From: DASRWT01 sp963748485
GTDB lineage: Bacteria; Methylomirabilota; Methylomirabilia; Rokubacteriales; CSP1-6
Length of the DNA stretch: 64,000 nt
Assembly (NCBI GenBank): GCA_963748485.1
Contig: CAVVJF010000010.1
Coordinates: 116,511 to 180,510 of the forward strand
Reading direction: 5' to 3'
The number at the start of each line of letters is the position of its first letter. Position 1 is the first letter of the stretch. The position numbers and the translations under genes are program-made. A model generated the notes under the pieces. It saw only the letters and a list, made by a program, of their open reading frames with translations. It searched no databases and was not told where the DNA came from. Of this stretch, positions 17,474-26,309 are shown in pieces.

Positions 17474-18217
17474 TCAGTCCACCCGCGAGGCGTCGCGGTA
17501 CATCACCTTGTGGCGCTGCGTCCGTATCCACTCGTCGATCTCGGCGTCCGACATGGCCTGGGCGGCGTCGAAGCGGTCCCAGTGCATGATCTGGTCGAGG
17601 CGCTTCTTCCAGCGCTTGTAGGAGGCCTTCGCGGGCGGGCCGAAGCACATGACGTCGATGATCGCGAGCGGCTCGGGCACGCCGAGCAGGGGCCGCACCC
17701 GGCGCTGTATCTCCTCCTGGCCGATCGCGGTGATCCACCACACCGCGTAGCCGAGCGCGGCCGCGGCCAGATGGGCGGACATGGTGGAGGCGGCCACGCT
17801 CTGGAGCAGGATGCGCTCGGCGTTCTGCTGGTAGAGGCGGTCCAGGTCGGAGCCGTCGTTGAGGACGGGGAAGGCGCGCACGAAGCGGAAGTCGGCCACG
17901 ATGACGACGAGGCCGGGCGCGGTCTTGACGCCCCGATAGTCGGGGGTGGGAAAGCCCATGCGCAGCCGCGCGCGGCGCTGCTGCTCGTCGACGAAGCACT
18001 GCCCGATGGCGTCCTTGACGGCGGGGTCGGTGACGATCACGTAATGCCACGGCTGGGCATTGGCGCCGGACGGCGCGTGGCGCGCAGCCTCCATGATCAA
18101 TTCGAAGTGCGCGCGGGGGATCTCCGCGGGGGCGAAGGCCCGATTGGTCATCCGGTTCCGCACCACGTCCATCAGCGCCTCGTAGCGCGTCAGGCCGATG
18201 CCCGCGTCGGCGTCCAT
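17474..18217 (-). CDS. Nitroreductase-family flavoprotein
   Basis: A 247-residue FMN-dependent nitroreductase-fold protein. Family marks are the early R-x-x-x-R-A-F segment (RNRMTNRAF), HAPSGANAQPWHYVIV and the late GVPEPLAIIDVMCFG. Such enzymes reduce nitro groups, quinones or enones, or dehalogenate, using NAD(P)H. ATG 18217 has GGGAGG upstream. It begins 17 bases after the TRAP large permease and is probably in the same operon, suggesting that the TRAP ligand is its substrate or a precursor. Confidence 0.87.
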   Translation of the reverse strand: MDADAGIGLTRYEALMDVVRNRMTNRAFAPAEIPRAHFELIMEAARHAPSGANAQPWHYVIVTDPAVKDAIGQCFVDEQQRRARLRMGFPTPDYRGVKTAPGLVVIVADFRFVRAFPVLNDGSDLDRLYQQNAERILLQSVAASTMSAHLAAAALGYAVWWITAIGQEEIQRRVRPLLGVPEPLAIIDVMCFGPPAKASYKRWKKRLDQIMHWDRFDAAQAMSDAEIDEWIRTQRHKVMYRDASRVD

Positions 18218-18234
18218 CGTGGGCCTCCCGCGTC

Positions 18235-19536
18235 CTACCGCATCTGGCTCGGCAGCAGCAGGGCCAGGCCCGGCCACACCGTCAGCAGGACGAGCAGCAC
18301 GATCATCGCGGCGAGGAAGGGCATGATGCCGCGGTAGATCGTCATCATGGGCACGTCGCGCGCCATCCCGCCGATCACGAAGACGTTCAGGCCTACCGGG
18401 GGCGCGATGAGCCCGATCTGCACCACCACCACGATCACCACGCCGAACCAGATGGGATCGTAGCCGAGTGCGGTGACGACGGGAAAGAAGATAGGCACGG
18501 TCAGGAGAATCATGGCCAGCTCGTCCATCAGTGCGCCCAGGATGATGTACGTCACGATGATGGCCCACAGCACCACGAAGGGCTTCACCTGCATCGCGGC
18601 CAGCCCGGCGGCCAGCTGCATCGGCATCTGGGAGAGCGCCATGAAGTAGCCGAAGAGATCGGCGCCGATCACGATGAAGAAGACCATGGCGGTGGTGCGC
18701 ACCGTCTGGTCGAGCGCCCCGACCAGCCCGCGCCAGCTGAGGCGTCGCCGGGCAAGACCGAAGGCGAGGGCGCCCACGGCGCCGAAGGCGGCCGACTCCG
18801 CGGGCGTGGCGAGGCCGCCATAGATCCCGCCGATCACGATGGCGAAGAGGACGCCCACTTCCCAGATGTCGCGGGTGGCCCGCAGCGCCTCGCCCCAGGA
18901 GGCCCGCGGCGCGGGGACGCCCAGGCTCGGCCACCAGGCCGTCACCAGCGCGATGGCGCCGATGAAGAGGGCGGTCTCCACGATCCCGGGGAGCACGCCC
19001 GACATCAGGAGCTTGCCGATGCTCTGCTCGGTCATGATCCCGTAGAGCACGAAGATGATGCTGGGTGGGATCATGATGCCGAGGGTGCCGCCGGCGGCGA
19101 TGGAGCCGGTGGACAGGCTGTCGGCGTAGCGATAGCGGCGCATCTCGGGTAGCGCCACCGTGCACATGGTGGCCCCGGTGGCGACGGACGAGCCGCAGAT
19201 GGCCCCGAAGCCCGCGCAGCCCGCCACCGTCGCCATGGCGAGCCCGCCGCGCCGGTGGCCGAGCCACACGTGGGCCGCCCGGAACAGGCCCTGGCTGAGC
19301 CCCGCCTGCGAGGCCACATACCCCATGAAGATGAACAAGGGGATGATGAGCAGCGTGTACGACGACGCGCGCTCGAGGGGGCCCTGCCGCAGGGTGGCGA
19401 GCGCGGCCGGCCAGCCGGCGATGGCCGCGGTGCCGCCCACCCCCACGATGGCCATGGCGGCGGCGATGGGCAGGCGCACGAGGATCAGCGCGAGGAGCGC
19501 GGCGAAGCCCAGCAGCGAGATGGTGACGGGGCTCAT
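18235..19536 (-). CDS. TRAP transporter large permease (DctM-like)
   Basis: A 433-residue membrane protein with about a dozen hydrophobic helices. It carries DctM family segments such as IIPLFIFMGYVASQAGL, CAGFGAICGSSVATGATM, GGTLGIMIPPSIIFVLYG and the C-terminal PPVGLNVFVIGG. It carries the solute/Na+ transport path of a tripartite ATP-independent transporter. Start ATG 19536 overlaps the stop of the small permease gene (ATGA). Confidence 0.92.
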   Translation of the reverse strand: MSPVTISLLGFAALLALILVRLPIAAAMAIVGVGGTAAIAGWPAALATLRQGPLERASSYTLLIIPLFIFMGYVASQAGLSQGLFRAAHVWLGHRRGGLAMATVAGCAGFGAICGSSVATGATMCTVALPEMRRYRYADSLSTGSIAAGGTLGIMIPPSIIFVLYGIMTEQSIGKLLMSGVLPGIVETALFIGAIALVTAWWPSLGVPAPRASWGEALRATRDIWEVGVLFAIVIGGIYGGLATPAESAAFGAVGALAFGLARRRLSWRGLVGALDQTVRTTAMVFFIVIGADLFGYFMALSQMPMQLAAGLAAMQVKPFVVLWAIIVTYIILGALMDELAMILLTVPIFFPVVTALGYDPIWFGVVIVVVVQIGLIAPPVGLNVFVIGGMARDVPMMTIYRGIMPFLAAMIVLLVLLTVWPGLALLLPSQMR

Positions 19537-20021
19537 CGCGCGGCCGCGCGGGCGAAGGCGGCGAGCGCCTGCACCACGAAGCCGAGGGCGGCCAGCGCGG
19601 CCGCCGCCGTCACCGGCACGATGAAGGGCACGATGGGGATGCGCATGGTGATGGTGGTGCGGGCGGAGCGCCCGTACTCGGCGGTGACCAGTCCCATCTG
19701 ATAGGCGATGAAACCCAGGATCACCGCGCACACGAGCGCGTTGAGGCCGAGGATGACGCTCTGGGCGCGTCTCGACAGCCGGGCGGTGAGGAAGTCGACC
19801 GAGACGTGCCCGTCGGTGAGCCCGGTGTAGGGCATCGCGAAGAAGATGACCGCGGCGAGCAGCAGCTCGCTCGCCTCGAAGGTGCCGGGCAGCGGACGCG
19901 AGAGGAACTTGCGCAGCAGGGCGTCGGCCACGGTGAGGACCGCGACCCCGAGGAGCACCCAGCCGCCGGCCAGCGCCAGGAGGCGGGTCCATCGTGTGGC
20001 CGCCGCCTCCAGGCGGAGCAC
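19533..20021 (-). CDS. TRAP transporter small permease (DctQ-like)
   Basis: A roughly 162-residue membrane protein with four hydrophobic segments. The DctQ-type core is LLALAGGWVLLGVAVLTVADALLRKFLSRPLPGTFE, then YTGLTDGHVSVDFL. I chose the GTG at 20021 because it lies just after the binding-protein stop and matches family length. A GTG at 20072, preceded by AAGGAGG but inside the binding-protein gene, is an alternative start. It forms the membrane complex with the large permease, to which it is coupled by ATGA. Confidence 0.85.
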   Translation of the reverse strand: MLRLEAAATRWTRLLALAGGWVLLGVAVLTVADALLRKFLSRPLPGTFEASELLLAAVIFFAMPYTGLTDGHVSVDFLTARLSRRAQSVILGLNALVCAVILGFIAYQMGLVTAEYGRSARTTITMRIPIVPFIVPVTAAAALAALGFVVQALAAFARAAAR

Positions 20022-20037
20022 GATTCGGGGCGCGGTC

Positions 20038-21066
20038 CTATTCCGCCTCGCCGTACTTGGCGGCGAGCGCACGCGCCTCCTTGAGCAGCGCGGCGCCGGG
20101 GACGCCCTTGGCCTCGACGTCCTTCACCCACTTGTCGTCGAGACCGCGCAGGGCCTCCCGCCAGCGCTGGCGCTCGGCCTTGGGCAGCACGAGGATCTCG
20201 TTCTTCCGGTCCGTGATCGTCTTGCGGCCCGGCGCCTCCGCGCCGTCCCACAGGCCGCCCACCTTCTTCCAGTAGCCGGCCTGCCCGGACGTGGTCTCGT
20301 CGAGCACCTTGCGTACGTCCGCGGGGAGGCTCTCGTACCTCTTCTTGTTCATCATGGTGGCAAAGGCGGTGGTGTACATCCCGACCTCGGTGTGGAAGCG
20401 CGTCACTTCGAAGAACTTGAACGGCGGGAACACCTCGTAGGGGACCACGAAGCCGTCGATCACCTTGTTGGACATGGACTCGTAGATCTGGTTGACGGGC
20501 ATGCCCACCTTGGCCGCCCCCAGGGTCTCGAGGACGTCGCCCACCACCGCGGTGGGGGCGCGCAGCTTCATGCCCTTGAAGTCCTCCAGCGCGCGGATGT
20601 GCTTGGAGTGGGTGTGGATGTGGCCGGCCGGATGCACGTTCATGTAGAGGAGGTGAACGTCCCCATACTCCCCCTTCAGGTATTTGTCCCAGAGGTCGGT
20701 CAGCATCTGCGAGCCGGTCGAGGCCGTCCGCATCATGAATGGCAGCTCGACCACCGAGCTGGCCGGGAAGCGCCCCGGCGTCCAGCCGGTGACCGCGAAG
20801 GCGATGTCGGCGATCCCGTCGCGCACGCATTCGTACTGCTGGGGCGGCTTGCAGAGGGATGCCCCGGGGAAGACGGTGATCTCCACCCGGCTGTTCGTAC
20901 GTTTCTTCACCTCCTCCACCCACGGCACGATCACGCTCGTGTGGTGGTTGTGGGAGGGCGGCACGAAGTGCGAGAGCTTGAGCTTGATCTCCTGGGCGGC
21001 CGCCGGCGCGGGAAGAGCCAGAAGCAAGGCGAGCAGCCAGGGAGCGGGGCGCAGGCGAGTCGTCAT
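20038..21066 (-). CDS. TRAP transporter substrate-binding protein (DctP-like)
   Basis: A 342-residue periplasmic receptor. The signal peptide is MTTRLRPAPWLLALLLALPAPAAA. Mature segments typical of DctP are KLKLSHFVPPSHNHHTSVIVPWVEEVKKRTNSRVEI, RALEDFKGMKLRAP (ligand carboxylate-binding Arg region) and VDGFVVPYEV-like sequence. The ligand is probably an organic acid. GAGGAG lies upstream of ATG 21066. It heads the operon binding protein-small permease-large permease-nitroreductase. Divergent from the multihaem cytochrome gene. Confidence 0.92.
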   Translation of the reverse strand: MTTRLRPAPWLLALLLALPAPAAAQEIKLKLSHFVPPSHNHHTSVIVPWVEEVKKRTNSRVEITVFPGASLCKPPQQYECVRDGIADIAFAVTGWTPGRFPASSVVELPFMMRTASTGSQMLTDLWDKYLKGEYGDVHLLYMNVHPAGHIHTHSKHIRALEDFKGMKLRAPTAVVGDVLETLGAAKVGMPVNQIYESMSNKVIDGFVVPYEVFPPFKFFEVTRFHTEVGMYTTAFATMMNKKRYESLPADVRKVLDETTSGQAGYWKKVGGLWDGAEAPGRKTITDRKNEILVLPKAERQRWREALRGLDDKWVKDVEAKGVPGAALLKEARALAAKYGEAE

Positions 21067-21239
21067 GGTCGCGTCTCCTCGTGCCAGCAGGGCCCGCGCG
21101 GATCGGACGGGCCGCGTCGTTGGGTGCGTCAAGGCTGGCGGAATGATACGGGCCACCCTCCACGCCGTCAAGGATCGGCAGCCGCCTCCGGTCATCCGGC
21201 ATTCGGCAGGGGCGTGTCGTAGTATGACGAAGACATTCC

Positions 21240-23534
21240 ATGCCCCGATTTCGCGCGCGCGCATTCCCCGTGGTATTGCTGGCGGCGCTCGGCGTGGCGG
21301 CGCTCGTCGCCGGCGCGTATGGATGGTGGTCGGGCTGGCTGCCGTCCGCGCTGGGGCGCGGCCGCGGCGGGGGGCGCGGCGCCTTCGCCGACGAGGCGAG
21401 CTGCGGCGCCTGCCATGCCGCCCAGCAGCGCGCGTGGACCGACTCTCACCACGCCAAGGCGATGCAGCCCGCGGACGGGCGCACCGTCCTCGGCGACTTC
21501 AACGATGCCCGCTTCGAGCAGCGGGGCGCCGTCACCCGCTTTTTCAAACGTGGAGGCAAGTTCGTCGTCAACACCGAGGGGCCGGACGGAAAGCTCGCCG
21601 ACTTCGAGATCGCCTACACGTTCGGGGTGGAGCCGCTCCAGCAGTACCTCGTGCCGTTTCCCGGCGGACGCCTCCAGGCGCTCACCATCGCCTGGGACAC
21701 GAAGGCGAAGCGGTGGTTCTCGCTCTACCCCACCGAGAAATTCGCGCCAGGCGATCCGTTGCACTGGACCGGCCGCTACCAGAACTGGAACCTCATGTGC
21801 GCGGAGTGCCACGCGACGGATCTGCGCAAGGGTTACGACGCGCGGACCGACACCTACCGGACGACGTGGGTGGCGCTCAATGTCGGCTGCCAGGCGTGCC
21901 ATGGGCCGGGCCGCGCTCACATCGCGTGGGCGAAGGGACGGAAGCCGGACGCCGGCGCCAAGCCAACCGAGACCGGCCTCGTCGTCGACCTGCGCTCGGC
22001 GGCCGCCGCGCAGGTGGACAGCTGCGGGCGGTGCCATTCGCGTCGAACGCCGCTCGCCGAGGCCGAGCGGCCGGGGCGCCCACTACTGGACGAATACCGG
22101 GTCGAGACGCTGCGGGCAGACCTCTACCACGTCGACGGGCAGCTCCTCGGCGAAGTCTACGAGTGGGGTTCTTTCCGCCAGAGTAAGATGTATCGGGCGG
22201 GAGTCCGGTGCACCGACTGCCACGACGCGCACGGTCCCGGGCTCAAGGCCACCGGCAACGCGCTGTGCACCCAGTGCCATCGCGAGTCCGCGGACTCGCG
22301 CTTCCCCACGCTCAAGGCCAAGGCTTACGACGCGCCCGCCCACCACTTCCACAAGGCGGATTCGCCGGGCGCCCAGTGCGTGGCCTGCCACATGCCCGAG
22401 CGCAACTACATGATCCTCGACGGCCGGCGAGACCACAGCCTGCGCGTGCCGCGGCCCGACCTGACGGCTTCCCTCGGCACGCCGAACGCGTGCGCGACCT
22501 GCCACTCGGACCGGCCGCCCCAGTGGGCAGCTGCCGCCATCCAGAAGTGGTACGGCACGCCGCGGCCGCCGCACTGGGCGCAGGCGATCGCCGCGGGCCG
22601 GGCGGGGGCGCGCGATGCGAGCCCCGCGCTGCTGGGGCTGCTCGCGGATGGCACCCAGCCCGCCGTCGTGCGCGCGAGCGTCCTCGACGCGCTCCGGCAA
22701 TACGGCGCCGCCGCGCCGGCCATTATCGCGGCCGCCAACGATGCCGACGCGCTGGTGCGCCATGCCGCGCTGTCGGCGCTCGAGACGCTGCCGCCGGCGG
22801 ACCGGCTGGCCGCGGCGGCTCCGCTGCTGCGGGACGCGATGCGGAGTGTTCGACTCGAGGCGGTGCGCGTGCTCGCCGGCGTGCCGGCCGCTCTCTTCGA
22901 CCGTGATCAGCGGCAGGCCTTTGACGCCGCCCTGGCCGAGTTCAAGATGGCGCAGGCGGCCATGGCGGACCTGCCCGCGTCCCATCTCAACCTGGCCGTG
23001 GTGCTGGACGCCCTCGGCCAGCGCGACCAGGCTGTCGGCGCCTACGAGACGGCCCTGCGGCTCGATCCGCGCTTCTCGCCCGCCCGGGCCAATCTCGCCC
23101 GGCTCCACAATTCCATGGGCAAGAACGCCGATGCCGAGCGGGTCCTGAAGGACGGGATCAAGCATTCACCGGACGAGGGGGAGCTGCACTACTCGCTTGG
23201 CTTGCTCCTCGCCGAGGACAACCGCGTGCACGAAGCCGTGGCCGCCCTCGGCGAGGCGGCTCGGCTACGCCCCGAGCGAAGCCGGATCCTCTACAACTAC
23301 GGGCTGGCGCTCGACCAGGTCGGTCGCCGTCCGGAGGCCGAGGCCGCCCTGCTCAAGGCCCAGACGCTCGATCGAGCCGACCCGCAGATCGTCTATGCCC
23401 TGGTGGCCTTCTATGCCCGGCAGCAACAGCCCAAGCGCGCGCTGGCCTTTGCCGACCTGCTCGTCCAGCTCGTGCCGGCCGATCCCCGCGCCCGTCAGCT
23501 CGCCGAGGGGCTCCGCCGGCAGGTGGGACCCTAA
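21240..23534 (+). CDS. Eight-haem c-type cytochrome with HEAT-like and TPR repeats
   Basis: A 764-residue protein. An N-terminal signal/anchor helix (residues 9-33) is followed by eight CxxCH haem-binding motifs at about 55 (CGACH), 187, 218, 262, 324, 343, 380 and 418 (CATCH). Then come a HEAT-like helical stretch (about 445-560) and TPR-type repeats (about 565-760). The N-terminal half resembles cytochrome c554-like multihaem proteins found in nitrogen or sulfur redox systems and in tetratricopeptide fusion cytochromes. It is exported and electron-carrying, possibly a scaffold for a partner. No cytochrome c maturation genes are adjacent. The gene stands alone and is convergent with an SDR gene. 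Confidence 0.88.
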   Translation: MPRFRARAFPVVLLAALGVAALVAGAYGWWSGWLPSALGRGRGGGRGAFADEASCGACHAAQQRAWTDSHHAKAMQPADGRTVLGDFNDARFEQRGAVTRFFKRGGKFVVNTEGPDGKLADFEIAYTFGVEPLQQYLVPFPGGRLQALTIAWDTKAKRWFSLYPTEKFAPGDPLHWTGRYQNWNLMCAECHATDLRKGYDARTDTYRTTWVALNVGCQACHGPGRAHIAWAKGRKPDAGAKPTETGLVVDLRSAAAAQVDSCGRCHSRRTPLAEAERPGRPLLDEYRVETLRADLYHVDGQLLGEVYEWGSFRQSKMYRAGVRCTDCHDAHGPGLKATGNALCTQCHRESADSRFPTLKAKAYDAPAHHFHKADSPGAQCVACHMPERNYMILDGRRDHSLRVPRPDLTASLGTPNACATCHSDRPPQWAAAAIQKWYGTPRPPHWAQAIAAGRAGARDASPALLGLLADGTQPAVVRASVLDALRQYGAAAPAIIAAANDADALVRHAALSALETLPPADRLAAAAPLLRDAMRSVRLEAVRVLAGVPAALFDRDQRQAFDAALAEFKMAQAAMADLPASHLNLAVVLDALGQRDQAVGAYETALRLDPRFSPARANLARLHNSMGKNADAERVLKDGIKHSPDEGELHYSLGLLLAEDNRVHEAVAALGEAARLRPERSRILYNYGLALDQVGRRPEAEAALLKAQTLDRADPQIVYALVAFYARQQQPKRALAFADLLVQLVPADPRARQLAEGLRRQVGP

Positions 23535-23537
23535 GGG

Positions 23538-24281
23538 CTAAACAGCGAGCCAGCCGCCGTCGACCACCAGTTCGGTGCCGGTGATGTACGAGGCCTCGTC
23601 GGAGGCCAGGAAGAGCACGGCGTAGGCGACCTCCTCGACGCGCCCCTCGCGCCGCATCGGCACGCCCGACAGCATCTTGGCGCGGAAGGCCGGGTCGGCC
23701 GTGGCCTTGGACGAGCGCATTGCCGGCAGGACGCCCGGGTGCACCGAATTCACGCGGATGCCGCTGCGCGCGTACTGGACGGCGGCCGACTTGGTCATCA
23801 GGCGCACCGCCCCCTTCGAGGCGTTATAGGCCATGTGAATGCCGGCTTGGCCCACGAAGCCCGACACGGAGGAGATATTCACGATGGCTCCGCCCCCCGC
23901 CTGCTCCATCAGCGGGATTGCATGCTTCATCCCCAGGAACACGCCCTTGGCGTTGACGTCCATGAGGCGGTCCCACGCGGTGGTGCTCAGGGTGTCCGGG
24001 TCGAAGGTGCCGCTGATGCCGGCATTGTTCACCAGGATGTCCAGCTTGCCGAAGGTCGATCGGGCGGCGGCCACCGCTTCCTGCCAGCCTGCCTCGCTCG
24101 TCACGTCGAGGCGCACGAAGTGACCCGACTTACCCAGCCCGTCCGCGACCTTCCGCCCCTCCGCCTCGAGCACGTCGGCCACGACCACCTTGGCGCCCTC
24201 CCGGGCGAATAGCACCGCCTCACTCTCCCCCATGCCCCCCGCGGCCCCCGTGACCAGCGCGACCTTGCCCTCGAGTCTCAT
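23538..24281 (-). CDS. SDR-family oxidoreductase (glucose/3-oxoacyl-type)
   Basis: A 247-residue classical short-chain dehydrogenase with intact motifs: TGAAGGMG (cofactor glycine motif), NNAG, the catalytic Ser in ISSVSG, and YNASK. It oxidises or reduces an alcohol/ketone with NAD(P)(H). Start ATG 24281 fits the family N-terminus MRLEGKVALVTGAA. It lies 5 bases downstream of the VOC gene and is probably translated from the same transcript. Substrate unknown. Confidence 0.92.
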   Translation of the reverse strand: MRLEGKVALVTGAAGGMGESEAVLFAREGAKVVVADVLEAEGRKVADGLGKSGHFVRLDVTSEAGWQEAVAAARSTFGKLDILVNNAGISGTFDPDTLSTTAWDRLMDVNAKGVFLGMKHAIPLMEQAGGGAIVNISSVSGFVGQAGIHMAYNASKGAVRLMTKSAAVQYARSGIRVNSVHPGVLPAMRSSKATADPAFRAKMLSGVPMRREGRVEEVAYAVLFLASDEASYITGTELVVDGGWLAV

Positions 24282-24286
24282 GTCGG

Positions 24287-24667
24287 TTAGCTCCCTGTCT
24301 CGCGCACGGTCATGATCTCCAGGAGATGCCCGCTGGGATCCTCGAAGTAGAGGCCCCGCCCGCCCCGCCGCCGGTTGAGCCGGCCGTTCGCGGGGTTGTC
24401 GGGCTCGCTCCCGAAGGGGATGGCCCGGGCCTTCACCCGGGCCAGGATCGCGTCGAACTCGGCGTCGGTGATGTGAAAGGCGTAGTGAAGCCCCTCGGGC
24501 GGTTTCGCCTCGTCGGCGAAGTCGAAGGTGAGGCGATCGTTGATGCGCACTTGCGAAAAGTAGCCGTTGCCAGGCGTGACGGTCAAGCCGAAGATCTCGG
24601 CGAAGAATCGGGCGGAGGCCTTCTTGTCCCTCGACGGGACGATGGTGTGGTCGAGCTCCATGGTCAT
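24287..24667 (-). CDS. VOC-family (glyoxalase/dioxygenase-like) protein
   Basis: A 126-residue single-unit vicinal-oxygen-chelate protein: MELDHTIVPSRDKKASARFFAEIFGL at the start and GLYFEDPSGHLLEIMT at the end carry the usual metal-ligand positions (His and Glu). GGAGG sits 6 bases before ATG 24667. First gene of a two-gene unit with the SDR. Could act as a lyase, dioxygenase or binding protein; the sequence alone does not decide. Confidence 0.87.
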   Translation of the reverse strand: MTMELDHTIVPSRDKKASARFFAEIFGLTVTPGNGYFSQVRINDRLTFDFADEAKPPEGLHYAFHITDAEFDAILARVKARAIPFGSEPDNPANGRLNRRRGGRGLYFEDPSGHLLEIMTVRETGS

Positions 24668-24731
24668 GATCCACCTCCGTCTTGACTATGCCCCCGTCAC
24701 GCCCAGTCCGCACGCGTCGCCCGGTGGCTCT

Positions 24732-24752
24732 CTTACCTGGTAAGTTTTCTAT
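24732..24752. promoter_or_regulatory. Palindrome and AT-rich patch in divergent intergenic region
   Basis: A perfect palindrome CTTACC-T-GGTAAG at 24732-24744 is followed directly by TTTTCTATA, the most AT-rich stretch nearby. It lies between the VOC gene (start 24667, minus) and the nucleotidyltransferase (start 24880, plus). It may be an operator beside a promoter for one of them. No good -35 partner is seen, so this is suggestive only. Confidence 0.35.
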
Positions 24753-24879
24753 ACCCGTCGTTACGCGCGCCGCCGCCGGGCTCGCGGGAAGTGGCATCGC
24801 CGTATTTTTCGTGGGTTGGCGCGGGCGACGCCTCGGATCGTGCTGGCACGGCGGTTGCTTGGTCCTAGGCGCCGTGAAG

Positions 24880-25818
24880 ATGGAGCCGGGAAGTGATCGA
24901 ACCTGGGCGGTGGTGCTGGCAGGGGGCGAGGGGGTTCGGCTCCGGCCGCTGATCCGCCAGCTCTACGATCACGATCTTCCCAAGCAGTACGCGGTCCTCA
25001 CCGGCGGTCGCTCCCTGCTGGACCAGACCTTGGATCGCGTCCGCCTGCTCGTGCCTCCGGAGCGTACCGTGGTCGTAACCATGGCGAGCCATCTGCGCCA
25101 CCTGGGGCGCGAGTTGAGGCACGGAGGCGGTCCCCACGTGCTCGCGCAGCCCCAGGATCGCGGAACCGGCGCGGCCATTCTCCTGGCCGCCCACTGGATA
25201 CACGCGCGCGATTCCCAGGCCTCCGTGATCCTTTCCCCCTCCGACCACTTCATCCGCGACGAGGCGGCATTCGCCCGGACGGTCGGGGTCGTGACGCGGT
25301 TCGTCGAGAGGCAGCCGGAGTGGATCGTGGTCCTCGGCGCTCCGCCGACCGATCCGGAGCCGGATCTGGGGTGGATACAGCCCGGAGAGCGTATCGGCGC
25401 GGCCGGGTACGCGCCGATCTTTCGTGTCCGGCGCTTCGTGGAAAAGCCCTCGGCCGAGATGGCGAATTCGCTCCGGTGCTCGGGGGCCCTCTGGAGCACC
25501 TTCGTGGTAGCCGCAAGCGCTCGGGCTCTCATCGAGGTGGGGCGCGAATGCGTACCCCAGCTGGACGAGCGGCTCGCCCGCGCGATCGCCTTCCAGGGCC
25601 CCGACCAGGAGCGGTGGGCGCTTGGCCAGGCGTATGCCCTGGCGCCGAAGGCCAATTTTTCCCGGTCCGTGCTCCAGATGACGGCGAAGCCGCTGGGGGT
25701 AGCCGAGTTGCCGGACGTCGGATGGCACGATCTCGGGACCCCCGAGCGCGTCCTCCGGATGCTGGGCCAGATCGGCGTCATGCCCGCCTGGGCGACCGCG
25801 CTACAGCCCGCGAGCTGA
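24880..25818 (+). CDS. Mannose-1-phosphate guanylyltransferase-like nucleotidyltransferase
   Basis: A 312-residue sugar-phosphate nucleotidyltransferase. The nucleotide-binding start is VVLAGGEGVRLRPL (the usual GGxGTRL with V for T), then LPKQYAVLTGGRSLLDQTLDR, a ManC-type segment, SPSDHF (metal-site Asp) and FVEKP. It would make a GDP- or related NDP-sugar from a sugar-1-phosphate. It lacks the C-terminal isomerase domain of long ManC proteins. The start is uncertain: ATG 24880 or GTG 24874, with no clear ribosome site. It is not in a polysaccharide cluster. Confidence 0.78.
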   Translation: MEPGSDRTWAVVLAGGEGVRLRPLIRQLYDHDLPKQYAVLTGGRSLLDQTLDRVRLLVPPERTVVVTMASHLRHLGRELRHGGGPHVLAQPQDRGTGAAILLAAHWIHARDSQASVILSPSDHFIRDEAAFARTVGVVTRFVERQPEWIVVLGAPPTDPEPDLGWIQPGERIGAAGYAPIFRVRRFVEKPSAEMANSLRCSGALWSTFVVAASARALIEVGRECVPQLDERLARAIAFQGPDQERWALGQAYALAPKANFSRSVLQMTAKPLGVAELPDVGWHDLGTPERVLRMLGQIGVMPAWATALQPAS

Positions 25819-25821
25819 CCC

Positions 25822-26309
25822 CTAGAGATACTGACCGGGACCTGGTCGCCGCCCTCCGTCTTCGCCGATGGGCGACCGAGCGAGGCCCCGCCGCCGCATC
25901 TCCTCGAGTTGCGCTTGGGCCTGGGCGTGCTGTGCCCAGACAGCGGCCTGTCCAGCTGGGCCTGAGCCAGACGGATCTCCGACTCGCTGGGCGTTCCCTC
26001 GAGGGGAATCGTGAGCGTGTCGAGCTCTTGCTGGAGCGTCTCGGACAACCCCTCGCGCAGCTCGGCGAGGGCGCGCTCGTAGACGCGGCGGAGTCGCTGC
26101 CTGCCCGCCTCGTCTGGGGAGGACTGGCGTACCTCGCCGAGCAGCTCGCGCACCATCGCCGCGATGCGAATGAGCTGGCCGGGCCGCTGGATGTCCGCGG
26201 TCGGCATCGCCATCTGCCGGGCCGGCTGGGAGTCGCCCTCGAGCTCCAGGTCTCGCCCGGGCATCTCGGCAGGGGTCACGTCCGGATCGGCTGTGCCTGG
26301 TTCCGCCAT
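25822..26309 (-). pseudogene. bpa: Bacterial proteasome activator (Bpa/PafE), frameshifted by a ~31-base deletion
   Basis: The first frame, from ATG 26309 (GAGGAGG upstream), reads a Bpa-like protein: IRIAAMVRELLGEVR, DEAGRQRLRRVYERALAELREGLSETLQQELDTLTIP and SESEIRLAQAQL. At about 25948-25957 homology jumps to another frame, reading GQAAVWAQHAQAQAQLEEMRRRGL and ending in GQYL at the stop. Known Bpa proteins have about 11 codons between AQAQL and this helix, so roughly 31 bases appear to be lost. In Mycobacterium tuberculosis Bpa the C-terminal GQYL docks on the 20S proteasome. It is either a broken gene or a sequencing/assembly error; it implies a proteasome in the lineage. Confidence 0.75.
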
